NCBI GenBank assembly: GCA_028702535.1
Contig: JAQVOR010000011.1
Coordinates: 1-44,192, forward strand
Direction: 5' to 3'
DNA from: Bacteroidales bacterium
GTDB lineage: Bacteria > Bacteroidota > Bacteroidia > Bacteroidales > ML635J-15
DNA length: 44,192 nucleotides
Made by a program: the position numbers and the translations under genes. The notes beneath the pieces were generated by a model. That model was not told the origin of the DNA and did not search any database. It worked only from the letters and a program-made list of their open reading frames with translations. Numbering within the stretch: the stretch's first letter is position 1; each line of letters begins with the position of its first letter. Below are positions 27,309 to 38,600 of this stretch, piece after piece.

Positions 27309-28493
27309 TTATTGCCCCAATTCACTACGAGCTTGATTTAAAGGTAGTTTTTCTCCATTTTTAAATGCAACTACAAAACACCCTTCAAACTCAGTCTTTA
27401 ATTCTTTTTGGAGTTTAACAATTTCTTTATAATCAGTTTCTTTTCCAATTGTATATTTATAAACTCCGTTGTGCAAATATACATCAACATTTTGATAAGT
27501 TTCAAATTTTTGGGAATTAGTTTCAATTTTTTTTGATGAAGTCATAACCTGCACCTTAAAGAAAATCCCCTCTTCGCTGCTAATTTCGAGTATTGGATTC
27601 AGAGTTTCGGGCTTACTCCCAGCGGTGGTGAGTTCATCTGCAGCTTGGTTCGGGTTTGGGGTTTCGAGTTCTATGTTTTGAGAATTATTTGGATTAGAAT
27701 TATCTTCATAATGGTCTTTATAATTATTAAAGGCATCAAACAAAGCAATTGCTAAGTTATTTTTCCCTTCAGCGGAATTAAGATATTTTTCTTCTTCGGG
27801 GTTAGATATAAAGCCCAACTCAACCAAAACCGAAGGCATAGTTGTTCTCCACAACACCAAAAACCCTGCTTGTTTAACTCCGCGATCGAATCTTTTGATT
27901 TTATCACGTATTTCATCTTGCACTTTTCCGGCAAAAAATAGACTTTGAGTTAAGTTCGCATTTTGAAAGAGACTAAAAATTATATGATTTTCGGGGTCGT
28001 TAGGGTCAAATCCTCCATATTGTTCTTCGTAATTATCCTCCTTAAGTACAACTGAGTTTTCAAGTTTTGCGACTTTAAGGTTTGCATCATTCACATGAAG
28101 TCCCATAACAAATGTTTCGGCTCCATAAGGAGAGTTACTTGTTGAAGCATTTACATGGATACAAATAAAAAGATCTGCATTATTGTCATTAGCTATTTTT
28201 GCTCTTTTATATAATTCCACAAAACTGTCATCAGTACGGGTATAAATCACTTTAACATCTTTATATTTATCTTCTATCATTTTACCGAATTTAAGAGAAA
28301 TATCTAATGCGATATCCTTTTCTTTTGATATTTTGCCTACCGCTCCAGGATCTGTTCCCCCATGTCCTGGATCTATTACAACAGTTCTAATTTTGCTTTT
28401 ATCAGGAGCCTGAGCTTTTAATAAAGATATAGGCATAATAATTGCAAAAGCCATCAAAAATATAATATTCATATTTTTTTGTGTCATAAACAT
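27309..28493 (-). CDS. N-acetylmuramoyl-L-alanine amidase (AmiC-type) with SPOR-like C-terminus; start probably 28493 (or 28571), not 28691
   Basis: TVVIDPGHGGTDPGAVG; DLFICIHVNAS; MPSVLVELGFISNPEEEKYLNS; signal peptide begins near MFMTQKNMNIIFLMAFA. Confidence 0.9.
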   Translation of the reverse strand: MFMTQKNMNIIFLMAFAIIMPISLLKAQAPDKSKIRTVVIDPGHGGTDPGAVGKISKEKDIALDISLKFGKMIEDKYKDVKVIYTRTDDSFVELYKRAKIANDNNADLFICIHVNASTSNSPYGAETFVMGLHVNDANLKVAKLENSVVLKEDNYEEQYGGFDPNDPENHIIFSLFQNANLTQSLFFAGKVQDEIRDKIKRFDRGVKQAGFLVLWRTTMPSVLVELGFISNPEEEKYLNSAEGKNNLAIALFDAFNNYKDHYEDNSNPNNSQNIELETPNPNQAADELTTAGSKPETLNPILEISSEEGIFFKVQVMTSSKKIETNSQKFETYQNVDVYLHNGVYKYTIGKETDYKEIVKLQKELKTEFEGCFVVAFKNGEKLPLNQARSELGQ

Positions 28494-28530
28494 ATTAGTT
28501 TTTGCTTCCGAAACGTTTTTTTCATTAGTT

Positions 28531-31206
28531 TTGGGCAAATTTTTAATTTTGTACAAAGATATATTTTTCATATCGGTTTTTAAAAAATTGTTGATACTAT
28601 TATTAACAGTTTTATGTGTTTTAACAAACACTAGCTTTGCGTATAACAATCTTCGTACCATAACAGCTATTAACACTAAAAACTCATACACATACTATTA
28701 CTCAAAATATAATTTTCAAATTGATGACACAATAAAAGGAGTACGCGAAAAAACTGTTGATTCTATTCCAATTCAGAAGTCTAGCATGGCTTTCGACTAT
28801 CCTGTTTACTACGATGCAGAAGATTCATTACTATTTGATTTTATAAAACAAAAAGCATATTTGTACGGCAATGCAGTGGTAATATATGAAAGCATTAATT
28901 TAACTGCCGACTTTATCAAAATGGACTTTCACACAAACGAAGTTTTTGCTCATGGTATCGAAGACAGCACTGGAGTAGTCAAAGGTAAACCTTTGTTTAA
29001 AGATACAGAAGAAGAGTTTAAAGCCGACACAATCAGATACAACTTTCGAAGCAAAAAAGGTATTATCAAAGAGGTTACAACCGAATTTGAGGGTAGCTTT
29101 TTGCATGGCGGCAAAACAAAAAAACAGGAAAGTGGTCATATTCACATGATTGATGGCAAGTTTACCACCTGCGACTTAGAACATCCACATTATTACTTTA
29201 AAATCAGCAAAGCCAAAGTTATTCCAAATGATAAAGTTGTCTCTGGCCCTGCATACCTTGTAATTGAGGATATACCTACTCCATTAGGCATCCCATTTGG
29301 ATTTTTCCCAAACTCTAAAGGAGGAGCAAACGGTGTGCTGATACCCGAATTTGGCTCTGAAGACAACAGAGGTTTTTTCTTACGTAAAGGAGGATATTAC
29401 TGGGCTATAAACGATTTTATGGATCTTACACTATTAGGAGACCTGTATTCAAAAGGTAGCTGGGGACTTAATCTTGCAACAAATTATAAAGTCAGATATA
29501 AATATAGTGGTAATCTTATTTTAGTCTATAATAAGAATAAAATAGGTTATGAGGGACTGCCAAATTTTCAGTATAGCGATATGTACTCAGCAAAATGGAG
29601 ATTTATGCAAGATGCAAAAGCGAGACCAAATTCTACTTTTTCGGCCGATGTTAATATAAGCTCATCGCAATTTGACAAATACAACTCATACTCGGCAAAT
29701 AATTATATGTCTAGCAATAAAACTTCCAGTATCTCTTACAGTAAAAACTGGCCAGGAACACCTTTTAGCCTTACTGCCGCTCTTCGTCACAATCAAAACA
29801 ATACAACTCAACAAATAAACCTTACTTTACCCGATATTACATTTAACGTAAACAGAATTTATCCTTTTAAAAGACAAGTAAAAGTTGGTAAAACAAAATT
29901 TTACGAAAAAATCGGCGTGTCATATAATATGAGTATAACCAATAAAGTCACAACTACTGATTCTGCATTTTTTGATATTGATTTTAATGATATTACCAAC
30001 GGTATCTATCATAAAATTCCAATAAACACTTCGTTTAAATTTTTAAAACACACAACCGTTGCACCAAGTTTTAACTATGCAGAACGTTGGTATTTTAAAG
30101 AGCTAAACCAATTTTGGGATTACAACAACCCCTCCGATACTATCGGATTTTTAGCTTCAGAATATCAAACAAGATTTTCTCGTGCATGGGATTATAACGC
30201 TGCTGTAAATTGGTCAACACAAATTTATGGGATGTTTAATTTCAAAAAAGGTAAAGTAAAAGCTATTCGTCATGTAATTACGCCAAATGTAAGTTTTAGC
30301 TATCGTCCCGATTTTGGTGTCGAAAAATACGGATATTATGACGAGTATTATCGCATACAATATAATGGTAATACTGGCCAATATGACACAGTAAGTTATA
30401 TTTATTCTCTGTACGCAAACCTACCTTATGGCAGCCCCTCGCGTGGAGGTGCTGGGAGTGTAAACTTTAACCTTGGGAATAATTTAGAAATGAAAGTTCG
30501 CAAGCTTAAAGATAGCACAGTTGTCGATAAAAAGATTAAGCTGTTAGAATCACTATCTTTTTCGACAAACTACAACATAATGGCAGACAGCTTAAACTGG
30601 GCTCCTTTATCAGTTAGCGGAAGAACAAAAGTAAAATTATTAGATCTTACATTTAGAGCTACACTTGACCCATACTCTTATGCTTTGAATGAATACGGTA
30701 CTTTTCGAAGGATAAATGAATTTCTCATAAACTCGGAAGACAAACAACTCTTTAGAATGACAATAGCTTCGGTTTCGGCAAGTTTCTCATTAAATTCTTC
30801 CAAGTCCTCAAAAGTAACAACCGCTCCTTCTCAATATGAAGTTTTATATGGTTTTCCCGAGAACTATGTTGATTTTGATATCCCATGGAATTTGAGTTTT
30901 AGTTATAATTTTAACTACAATAAACCTTATGATGAGTCCACAATTACACAAAATGTCAGAATGACAGGTGATTTTAATCTTACAAAGAAATGGAAAATTA
31001 GTTTTGGAAGTGGTTATGATTTTATTTTAAATAAAGCGACTTACACAACTATCGATATCTATCGCGACCTCCATTGCTGGGAAGCAAGCTTACACTTAGT
31101 ACCATTTGGTTCACACAAGGCATATATGTTTCAAATTAATGTAAAAGCATCAATGTTAAAAGACCTAAAACTTGCAAAAAGACGTAGTTGGTACGACAAT
31201 TTCTAA
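28531..31206 (+). CDS. lptD: LptD/OstA-like LPS-assembly outer-membrane protein (TTG start likely)
   Basis: Signal peptide FKKLLILLLTVLCVLTNTSFA; OstA-type N-terminus (ADFIKMDFHTNEVFAHG...); GPAYLVIEDIPTPLGIPFGFFPNSKGGANGVLIPEFGSEDNRGFFLRKGGYYWAINDFMDLTL. Confidence 0.87.
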   Translation: MGKFLILYKDIFFISVFKKLLILLLTVLCVLTNTSFAYNNLRTITAINTKNSYTYYYSKYNFQIDDTIKGVREKTVDSIPIQKSSMAFDYPVYYDAEDSLLFDFIKQKAYLYGNAVVIYESINLTADFIKMDFHTNEVFAHGIEDSTGVVKGKPLFKDTEEEFKADTIRYNFRSKKGIIKEVTTEFEGSFLHGGKTKKQESGHIHMIDGKFTTCDLEHPHYYFKISKAKVIPNDKVVSGPAYLVIEDIPTPLGIPFGFFPNSKGGANGVLIPEFGSEDNRGFFLRKGGYYWAINDFMDLTLLGDLYSKGSWGLNLATNYKVRYKYSGNLILVYNKNKIGYEGLPNFQYSDMYSAKWRFMQDAKARPNSTFSADVNISSSQFDKYNSYSANNYMSSNKTSSISYSKNWPGTPFSLTAALRHNQNNTTQQINLTLPDITFNVNRIYPFKRQVKVGKTKFYEKIGVSYNMSITNKVTTTDSAFFDIDFNDITNGIYHKIPINTSFKFLKHTTVAPSFNYAERWYFKELNQFWDYNNPSDTIGFLASEYQTRFSRAWDYNAAVNWSTQIYGMFNFKKGKVKAIRHVITPNVSFSYRPDFGVEKYGYYDEYYRIQYNGNTGQYDTVSYIYSLYANLPYGSPSRGGAGSVNFNLGNNLEMKVRKLKDSTVVDKKIKLLESLSFSTNYNIMADSLNWAPLSVSGRTKVKLLDLTFRATLDPYSYALNEYGTFRRINEFLINSEDKQLFRMTIASVSASFSLNSSKSSKVTTAPSQYEVLYGFPENYVDFDIPWNLSFSYNFNYNKPYDESTITQNVRMTGDFNLTKKWKISFGSGYDFILNKATYTTIDIYRDLHCWEASLHLVPFGSHKAYMFQINVKASMLKDLKLAKRRSWYDNF

Positions 31207-31488
31207 ATAAGATAAAAATAATTATTGCCCGATAAAAATCAGACATTATATTATTCGGTCTATTTAATTTTAAGATTAATCCATCCGGTCGAAATGACTA
31301 CCAGTTATGATATTAGAGGGAAAAATCTCAAAATTTTTATCCAACAATAATAAATAATAATAATAATAAAGTAAACCAATTTGATGTTTACATGTTAGAT
31401 TACTATTTTGGCAAAGAATTTGAATAATAAAAAACATTATAAAATTTTATTAAATTTGCACCATATTATAATTTAAAACAAAAAACTT

Positions 31489-32937
31489 ATGAAACGATTT
31501 CTTTTTACTCTTCTGATTTCTGCATTTACAATAGGAGTATTTGGGCAAAATCAAGAAATTAAAGTCAAAATCCATGGGATTAGCGATACTGTATTATATT
31601 TAGGACACCATTTTGGAGAAAAAAAATATGTTGTCGATACAACAGTCATAGACAGCAAAGGAAATGCGATATTCAAAAGCGACAAAAAATTAAATAAAGG
31701 TATTTATCTCATAGTAATGCCATCAAGAAACATGAATTACTTTGAATTCCTGATAAGTGATAAAAATAATTTTTCTATCGAAACAGATACTGCTGGATTT
31801 GTAGAACACATGAAAATAAAAGGAAGTAAAGAAAATGTAATTTTCAATGAATATCAGAAGGAAATGGCTCTTATTCAGAAGAAACGAATGGAACTCAATA
31901 AAGAATATGAAGCAACAAAAGATAACGAAACTGATAATAAGACAGTAATTGACGAAATGCAAACTCTTAATGATGAGAGAATAGCGTACATGGATAAACT
32001 TGTAAAACAAAACCCTGGTTCATTCTTTTCAAAAATACTTTTGGCAATGAAAGATGTCGAAATCCCTGAACCTCCAAGGAACGAAACTGGCGTTATAACC
32101 GACTCATCATTTCAATATAAATACTTTAAATCTCACTACTTCGATTATTTAGACTTTGCAGAAAGTGGATTGTTAAGAACCCCTATCTACGAAAGTAAAA
32201 TAAATTATTATTTCGATAAAATGGTTGTCCCATTAATTGATTCCTTGCTTCCCGAAGCAAATAATATTATAACAAAAACTTATGATGCAGGCGATAGCCT
32301 AATGTTTCAATTTACTGTGTCTCACTTGCTACATTATTTCGAGTCCTCAAAAATAATGGGATACGATGCAGTTTTTGTTGATATAGCCGAGAAATGGTAT
32401 TTAAGTGGTCTTGCACCTTGGGCAGATAGCTCTTTTTTAACAAAATTAGCCGAAAGAGTTGAAAAAATCACTCCAACAAAATTAGGAGCAGTCGCATACA
32501 ACCTCGAACGTATGCAAGGATTAGATGATAAATACTATAATTTACACGATATAAATGCAGATTATATAGCACTCGTTTTTTATGAACCACACTGCGGACA
32601 CTGTAAAACCGAAGTCCCAAAACTAATGAAGTACCACAGGGACAGTTTAAAAGGATTGAATGTTAAAATTTTTGCTGTCTATACACAATACGACAAAGAT
32701 GAGTGGAAAGAATTTATAGACGCAAAAGAACTTACCGAAGACGGCTGGTACAATGTTTGGGATGGTCCATATCCTCATTCAAAATTTAGAGATTTTTATG
32801 ATATCTACAGCACTCCTGTAGTTTATGTATTAGACAAAAACAAAAAAATTATAGGAAAACGAATCGGGGTTGAAAACATTAAGAGTCTCGTGGAATTTAC
32901 CAACGAAAAAATAAAACGTGAACAAAATAAAAAGTAA
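31489..32937 (+). CDS. Thioredoxin-like protein with DUF4369/DUF5106-like N-terminal region (CGHC active site)
   Basis: Signal peptide; KIHGISDTVLYLGHHFGEKKYVVDTT; YIALVFYEPHCGHCKTEVPKLMKYH; YSTPVVYVLDKNKKIIGKRIG. Confidence 0.85.
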   Translation: MKRFLFTLLISAFTIGVFGQNQEIKVKIHGISDTVLYLGHHFGEKKYVVDTTVIDSKGNAIFKSDKKLNKGIYLIVMPSRNMNYFEFLISDKNNFSIETDTAGFVEHMKIKGSKENVIFNEYQKEMALIQKKRMELNKEYEATKDNETDNKTVIDEMQTLNDERIAYMDKLVKQNPGSFFSKILLAMKDVEIPEPPRNETGVITDSSFQYKYFKSHYFDYLDFAESGLLRTPIYESKINYYFDKMVVPLIDSLLPEANNIITKTYDAGDSLMFQFTVSHLLHYFESSKIMGYDAVFVDIAEKWYLSGLAPWADSSFLTKLAERVEKITPTKLGAVAYNLERMQGLDDKYYNLHDINADYIALVFYEPHCGHCKTEVPKLMKYHRDSLKGLNVKIFAVYTQYDKDEWKEFIDAKELTEDGWYNVWDGPYPHSKFRDFYDIYSTPVVYVLDKNKKIIGKRIGVENIKSLVEFTNEKIKREQNKK

Positions 32938-34417
32938 AATAAATATCATTTCAAATAAGCCATATTTAAAAGCTATTAAATATGGCTTATTTGTTTTATT
33001 TTTAACAATAAGTTTAAACTCATCAGCATATAACATTAAACTCGAAATAGAAAATTGCCCCAAGAGTTTAATATATCTAGGCAAACACAAAGGTCCCGAT
33101 TTTGAAGTCATAGATTCGGTAGTGGCCAAAAATGGATTAGTCATTTTTTCTTCTGATAAAACATTAGAAACAGGCGTTTACTTTATTATTATTCCACCAC
33201 AAACTAGATTTGATTTTATAGTTGCCACACATCAAGACATCACAATAAAAACTGACAATAGAGATGTTTTAAATAAATTAAAAATAACTGGCGAAAAACA
33301 ATATCAAATTTTTGTTGAGCTACAAAAATACATTGCAGCAATAAATAAACAAAGGATGCAATTGGAAATGGAACTTAATTTCTTTCAAATGTATCAAAAA
33401 GATACAGTAAGTCATGTGCAAAATAAAATTGACAGCTTAAATATTGCTCAATCAAAATTATACTCAACATATAAAATAGAGCTAAAACCTGATGAATTCC
33501 TTTTTAAAATATTAACTCTTTTAGAGCCATTTACAACTCCCGATAGTATTAGAGAACTACAATATTCTGATCCAGCCACTCACTACAAATACTACATTGA
33601 GCATTATCTTGACAGAGTAGATTTTTCTGATGCTGCATTATTAAATACTCCTGCATTTATTTTTCATAAACAACTCGAAGATTACTGCTACTATTTTTTT
33701 GATGTAAGAGTGAACAAACTCAACGAAGTTTATCCCGACATCGATAGATTAATCGCAAAAACAAACAATAATATTAAATTTCAACAATATATTTTAAGCT
33801 ATCTGATTTCGAGATATGAAAAGCCTTCTGATTTGCGACTTGAAGGAATTTTAGTATATGTTTATAGAAATTATTTTATGATTCACAAACCCCAGTGGGT
33901 AACACAACAAGCTTATGACATAATGAAGTTGAGAATCGAAAGCATACAATATAATCTTATCGGCTCAATTGGAAAAGATTTGATTTTAACAGACTTTGAC
34001 GGCAATAAAACTTCAATATATGATTTAAGTTCAAATTACAAAGTCCTGTTTTTTTGGGAGCCCGACTGCGATATTTGTACTGATGCCATATTAGAATTAA
34101 AGACTGCTTATCCACAACTTGCAGCAGAAAACATAGAAGTAATAGCGATTAACACTAATAATAAAACCAATAAAGAATGTCTCGAGTTTATAAACACTAA
34201 CGAGCTTACATGGATAAATTTATTCGATAAAGAAAACACAACAAATTATGAAATTTTTTATGGCACTTACAAAACGCCACGTTTATTTATACTCGACAGC
34301 AATAATAAAATTATAACAAAGGATATTAAGCCAAATTATATTTCTAATTATATCGATTCCTACGAAAAGCAATTAGAAAAAGAAAGAGGGAAGTTTGACT
34401 TTATGTTTGGAGAATAA
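32918..34417 (+). CDS. Second, paralogous thioredoxin-like protein (CDIC active site); GTG start overlapping the upstream gene by 20 nt
   Basis: Same architecture as 31489-32937; KVLFFWEPDCDICTDAILELK; YKTPRLFILDSNNKIITK. Confidence 0.78.
   Translation: MNKIKSKINIISNKPYLKAIKYGLFVLFLTISLNSSAYNIKLEIENCPKSLIYLGKHKGPDFEVIDSVVAKNGLVIFSSDKTLETGVYFIIIPPQTRFDFIVATHQDITIKTDNRDVLNKLKITGEKQYQIFVELQKYIAAINKQRMQLEMELNFFQMYQKDTVSHVQNKIDSLNIAQSKLYSTYKIELKPDEFLFKILTLLEPFTTPDSIRELQYSDPATHYKYYIEHYLDRVDFSDAALLNTPAFIFHKQLEDYCYYFFDVRVNKLNEVYPDIDRLIAKTNNNIKFQQYILSYLISRYEKPSDLRLEGILVYVYRNYFMIHKPQWVTQQAYDIMKLRIESIQYNLIGSIGKDLILTDFDGNKTSIYDLSSNYKVLFFWEPDCDICTDAILELKTAYPQLAAENIEVIAINTNNKTNKECLEFINTNELTWINLFDKENTTNYEIFYGTYKTPRLFILDSNNKIITKDIKPNYISNYIDSYEKQLEKERGKFDFMFGE
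32952..32993 (+). terminator. Perfect 18-bp inverted repeat, 6-nt loop, followed by a T-rich tract; terminator/attenuator-like
   Basis: caaataagccatatttaa (32952-32969) / ttaaatatggcttatttg (32976-32993), then ttttattttt. Confidence 0.7.
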
Positions 34418-34818
34418 AACAAGTTAACCCAAGTTGCAAATCACTAGTAGTAAGTTACTCATAAATAGCAACATGTGATTTTGTTTTTTACAATTGGGGG
34501 ACAACTTTTGTTTTTCTTACAAATTTAAAGTGCCTGCAAATGATAGATTCTGCAATGGTGTACTATAAGCGCTTTTAAATCTGGAGTAATGCTTAAAATA
34601 CTCAAGTCAATTGAGAAGCGAGTACATTTTTTATAAAATGCTGGTACTTTGTTGGTAACAAAACGGATTCCAGAATCGATTTAGATTATAGACAATCTCT
34701 TAAAAATGACAAATTTTCCAGTTAAACTTAGAATTTATTAAAAAGACATTGCAAAACTTTATTCGATAAAATGATATAGATTCAGGCTGAAATTCAATTC
34801 GCAAATGCGATCTTATAT

Positions 34819-35664
34819 TTATATATAGAACTCTTGATCCAAACCTTTCTTTTCTATATTTATAATTTTCACTAAATCTAAAACTTGTTTTTCTTTTATT
34901 TCTTCTATTTTGAAATTTAGTTTTTGTTTATTATATCTTTCTCTATTTCCGTTGTTCCTAATTACGCTTTGAATATTTTCTGGAATAAAAAAAGTAGCTT
35001 TTGTTGATAAATGCTTTTTATATTCATTTAAATAAATACCAATTCCAGCAATGTCAAAATCCCCAAAGTGTAAATAATTATTAGGAATGGATTTCATCCA
35101 CTTAATAAAGTCTTTATTTTGATTTTGAGGATACCTAGATACAAATAGAGGATCTATATTTTCAAATAAATATTTCTGCTTGTGAATTTGGCTAAAGTTT
35201 TTAGCGTTTTCCACTCCAACAATAGTAAGATTCTTAGGTATTTTAAAAGATTCATAGTCATAAATAAATAGAAAACTGCCATCAATTGGGTTAATTAATA
35301 ATTCTTGATTATTTAGTTCTGCCTCAATAATATTATAACTATTTACCAAAAATCCTTTAAATGCCCTTTCTTTTGACATTTTTGAATCGCTTGCTATTTT
35401 CACAAACTCAGCACGACTTGAATTCTCATCTTCTAAGGCTAGTATATAATTATTCAAATCATAAATTTGCAATTGATTTTCTAAATAAATGTGTAAATTA
35501 TTTTCGTTTAATAAATGTAAGGTTTTTTTATGTTTACCTTTTCTGAAAAGAATATTTTCACTTACTAAATCGTCGATTACTTTACCTTTAGCAGAACTAT
35601 CTGGAATATTTTCACCATTTATTAGTTTAACTAATGCTTTTGCGATTTTTAAAGTTAATTTCAT
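34819..35664 (-). CDS. jetD: JetD-like TOPRIM (topo VI-like/DUF2220-type) nuclease subunit of a Wadjet system
   Basis: Toprim TIVGVENAKNF, YLHFGDFDIAGIGIY; C-terminal GLDQE; directly downstream of the SMC gene (TAA ATG abutting). Confidence 0.85.
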   Translation of the reverse strand: MKLTLKIAKALVKLINGENIPDSSAKGKVIDDLVSENILFRKGKHKKTLHLLNENNLHIYLENQLQIYDLNNYILALEDENSSRAEFVKIASDSKMSKERAFKGFLVNSYNIIEAELNNQELLINPIDGSFLFIYDYESFKIPKNLTIVGVENAKNFSQIHKQKYLFENIDPLFVSRYPQNQNKDFIKWMKSIPNNYLHFGDFDIAGIGIYLNEYKKHLSTKATFFIPENIQSVIRNNGNRERYNKQKLNFKIEEIKEKQVLDLVKIINIEKKGLDQEFYI

Positions 35665-38600
35665 TTAATTAAGTGCTTTGGTATTTACCTTTATCAATCT
35701 GTTGATTTTTGTGATATACTTTTTAGAATCTGTCTTCGATTGTTCTTTTGCCAATTTATATGTGTAGCGATAATCGGTAGCGTTCTGGCTTGTTGGGGAA
35801 CCATTAATTAGCAATATATTTCTTTCGTTAGCAAATCTCAAAATCCCTTTAACATTATTTGGATGTAATCTTCCTATTTCATCCATCATACAATGCAGTT
35901 TAAAGTCTTTAAATGTTTTTGACGCACTGTCTTTAAATACATTAAGGAGCAATATGTTTATCATTGCTTTTACCAAAATATCAGTCCCCTCACTACCAAC
36001 ATTTGAAAGTTTTTCCACCCAGCCCGAATCATTATCGTTTTCCACAATTCTGAATTCTAAATCAAATGATTCTGATAATGTAAGAGTAGAATTTTTGTAC
36101 TTTTCTAACTCTTTGACTAAATGTTTTAATAAATCTACGGCTTTTTGATTTTTCGAATTGCTATCTGAAGATGTAAAAAGATTTGTTTCACCTAAGATCA
36201 AACTATTTTCATCATTAAATTCCTTAATTTGAATCAACAATTTCACTACAGGATTTGAGCTTGTTTTAATTCGCATTTCCATTTCTTTAATGGCTTGCAC
36301 AAAGTTTTTACTCACAAAGTCATCATTTATTTTGCGTATGATTTTTTCAATTTCAGCTTCTTTAGACATGAGCTCATACGTTTCATTACCTATTTGTTGA
36401 ATAATGTGAGCAAAACGTTGATTTACTCTCATTTCAAATTGCTTAATCTTATCTTCTTCAATAAATTCCTTTAGCTCAGTTGCAAAATCTAAGAAATCGA
36501 CATCTTCATTGAGTTTAACCTTAAAGCTAAATATATTATGCTCGTTAAAGTTACCAATAAAAGCGTTTATCGATTGTTGCAATTCCTTGAAAGTTTCAAT
36601 TCCTTTATAGTACTTATCGTTTATTTCAGAAATAATCGAAATAGCAGTTTTAAATCCATTTTCTTTTCTAATCTGCTCATAAGAAACTTCTATGACGCTT
36701 GCAAATGCGTCAGATTTTTGAAATTCATTATATTTTTTTAAATCATCTTCAAACTCTTCAATTTTCGAGTTGATTATTTGCACAATTTTATTTTGTTCCT
36801 TATATTTTTCGTCTAGCTTTTCTTTTTCTATATTGTGTTCGTTGATAATTGATGATTGTTTTTTTTCTAATTTTATTTTATCGTTTTTAAATTTTGGGAT
36901 GTTATCAAATAGCTCCCTTTTATCTTTTTTATATTCAATTACAATAGTTTCTTTTTCTTGGATATATTCTTGAGCTTTCTCAATCTCTTTTATTCTGGTA
37001 TCTATCTCCTGCAATCTTTTTGTATCTGCACCTTTATCAACAAGCTCAGAGTTTCGTTTTTCTTGTAATTCTTGAGTCCTACCATTGGATTCTGTTTTCT
37101 TCTGAGTGATTGTAGTGTTTATGGATTCAATCTTTTCGGTTGTGATTTCCTTCATTTTTTTAATCTCACTATCTCTTTCATTTTCTTTTACGCTTATTTT
37201 TCGGCTGATTCCTTTTTTTACACTTATTAATCGTTCTTGAACTTTTGACCTTTCATTTGCAATTTCCTCTAATTCATTTTCAAGATTTTGCAAAACAGTC
37301 TCTTTTTCCGATTTAGCTTTTAGCAACCATTCATTTAATTCAATTTTATTTTTCTTTAATTTTTCTTCACTTTGCGTCTTGATGTAATCATTTTCAGAAA
37401 TAGTTTCTTTCAGATTACTGAGTTTTTTTCTAAACTTGATATTCAATTTTCCCAGACTATCATCCTTATCCCCATTTATTAGTACAATGCTTTTTTGGAT
37501 TTTTAAAATATCACTTTCGAGTCTTTCGATTTCTTGATTATATTCTGCAACCGTTTTAATACGATTGTCAAGAGCATTTAAGTTTATCTCGATGCCAAAC
37601 AAAGTAGATGCTTTTTCGTCAACTAGTTTAGGATTTAATTCTGTATTAAACAATACGTTTTCTTCATCAATTACTTTTCCTATTGTGTTCTCCCAATTTG
37701 GGATATGGTCATTTAACCAACCATATAGAGACAATTTACTTTGTTCAATTTTAGTTTTAATAGTATTTATTTCTGTCGAGTATCTTAGTAGATTATCTTT
37801 TTCTTTATCGTTTTTTAATTTTGCAATTTTTTCTATTTCCGTCACTTTTAATTCCCATTCTTTCCGTGCTAATATAGATTCATTTGTAGCGTTAAGACTT
37901 ACTGAATTTGATTTTGCAATTTTGTCATCTAACAGTTTTTTTTCTTCCTTACATAGTTCTATGTCATCTGTAAAAAAAGTTTTGTGTTTTAATTCAGCCT
38001 TCTTTCTTTTAACTATATTTTCTTTTTCAATAATTAGAGTAACATCATTAGAAGCTCTTTCCTTTTCTGCGTTATTATCTTCTCTAATTTGCAGTATCAA
38101 TTTTTGGTTGGTCTCATATAGAACTGCTTTCTCATCGCTAAATTTACTCTTTATTTTATTGATTTCTGCATTTCTTGAATTCTTGAATTCCTGTTGTTGA
38201 TTTTGAATTTGTAAAATTAGTGCTTCATATTTTTGACTAATTTGAGAAAATTGAGAAGTTAGCAGATTTTTTTCATCACTTAGTGTTTTTAACTCACTTG
38301 CAAGTGCATCTTTTTTATCTACATTTATAATTATTTCATTAATATTTAGATTCTCATATTCGAGTAGTTTTTTGTCCGCTTTCGTTAATTCTTTCTTAAT
38401 ATAATCAATCTCTGAAATAATATTTTGTTCTCTCTTTAGATGAAGTTGCGTCAATTTTTCTTTCTTTTGAAGTAGTTCAATTAGTTTAGTATTTTCATTA
38501 GCATAATTTGACGATAAATCAGGTTTCTCTTTTTCTATGTGGTCTATTCTACTAAATAAATTGCGTGCTAATTCTTTTTTTTCTCGATTAAGAAAATTAA

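Noticed and set aside
31350-31372. aataataaataataataataataa triplet repeat before the thioredoxin-like gene
   Set aside because: Simple AT microsatellite with no added structural signal.
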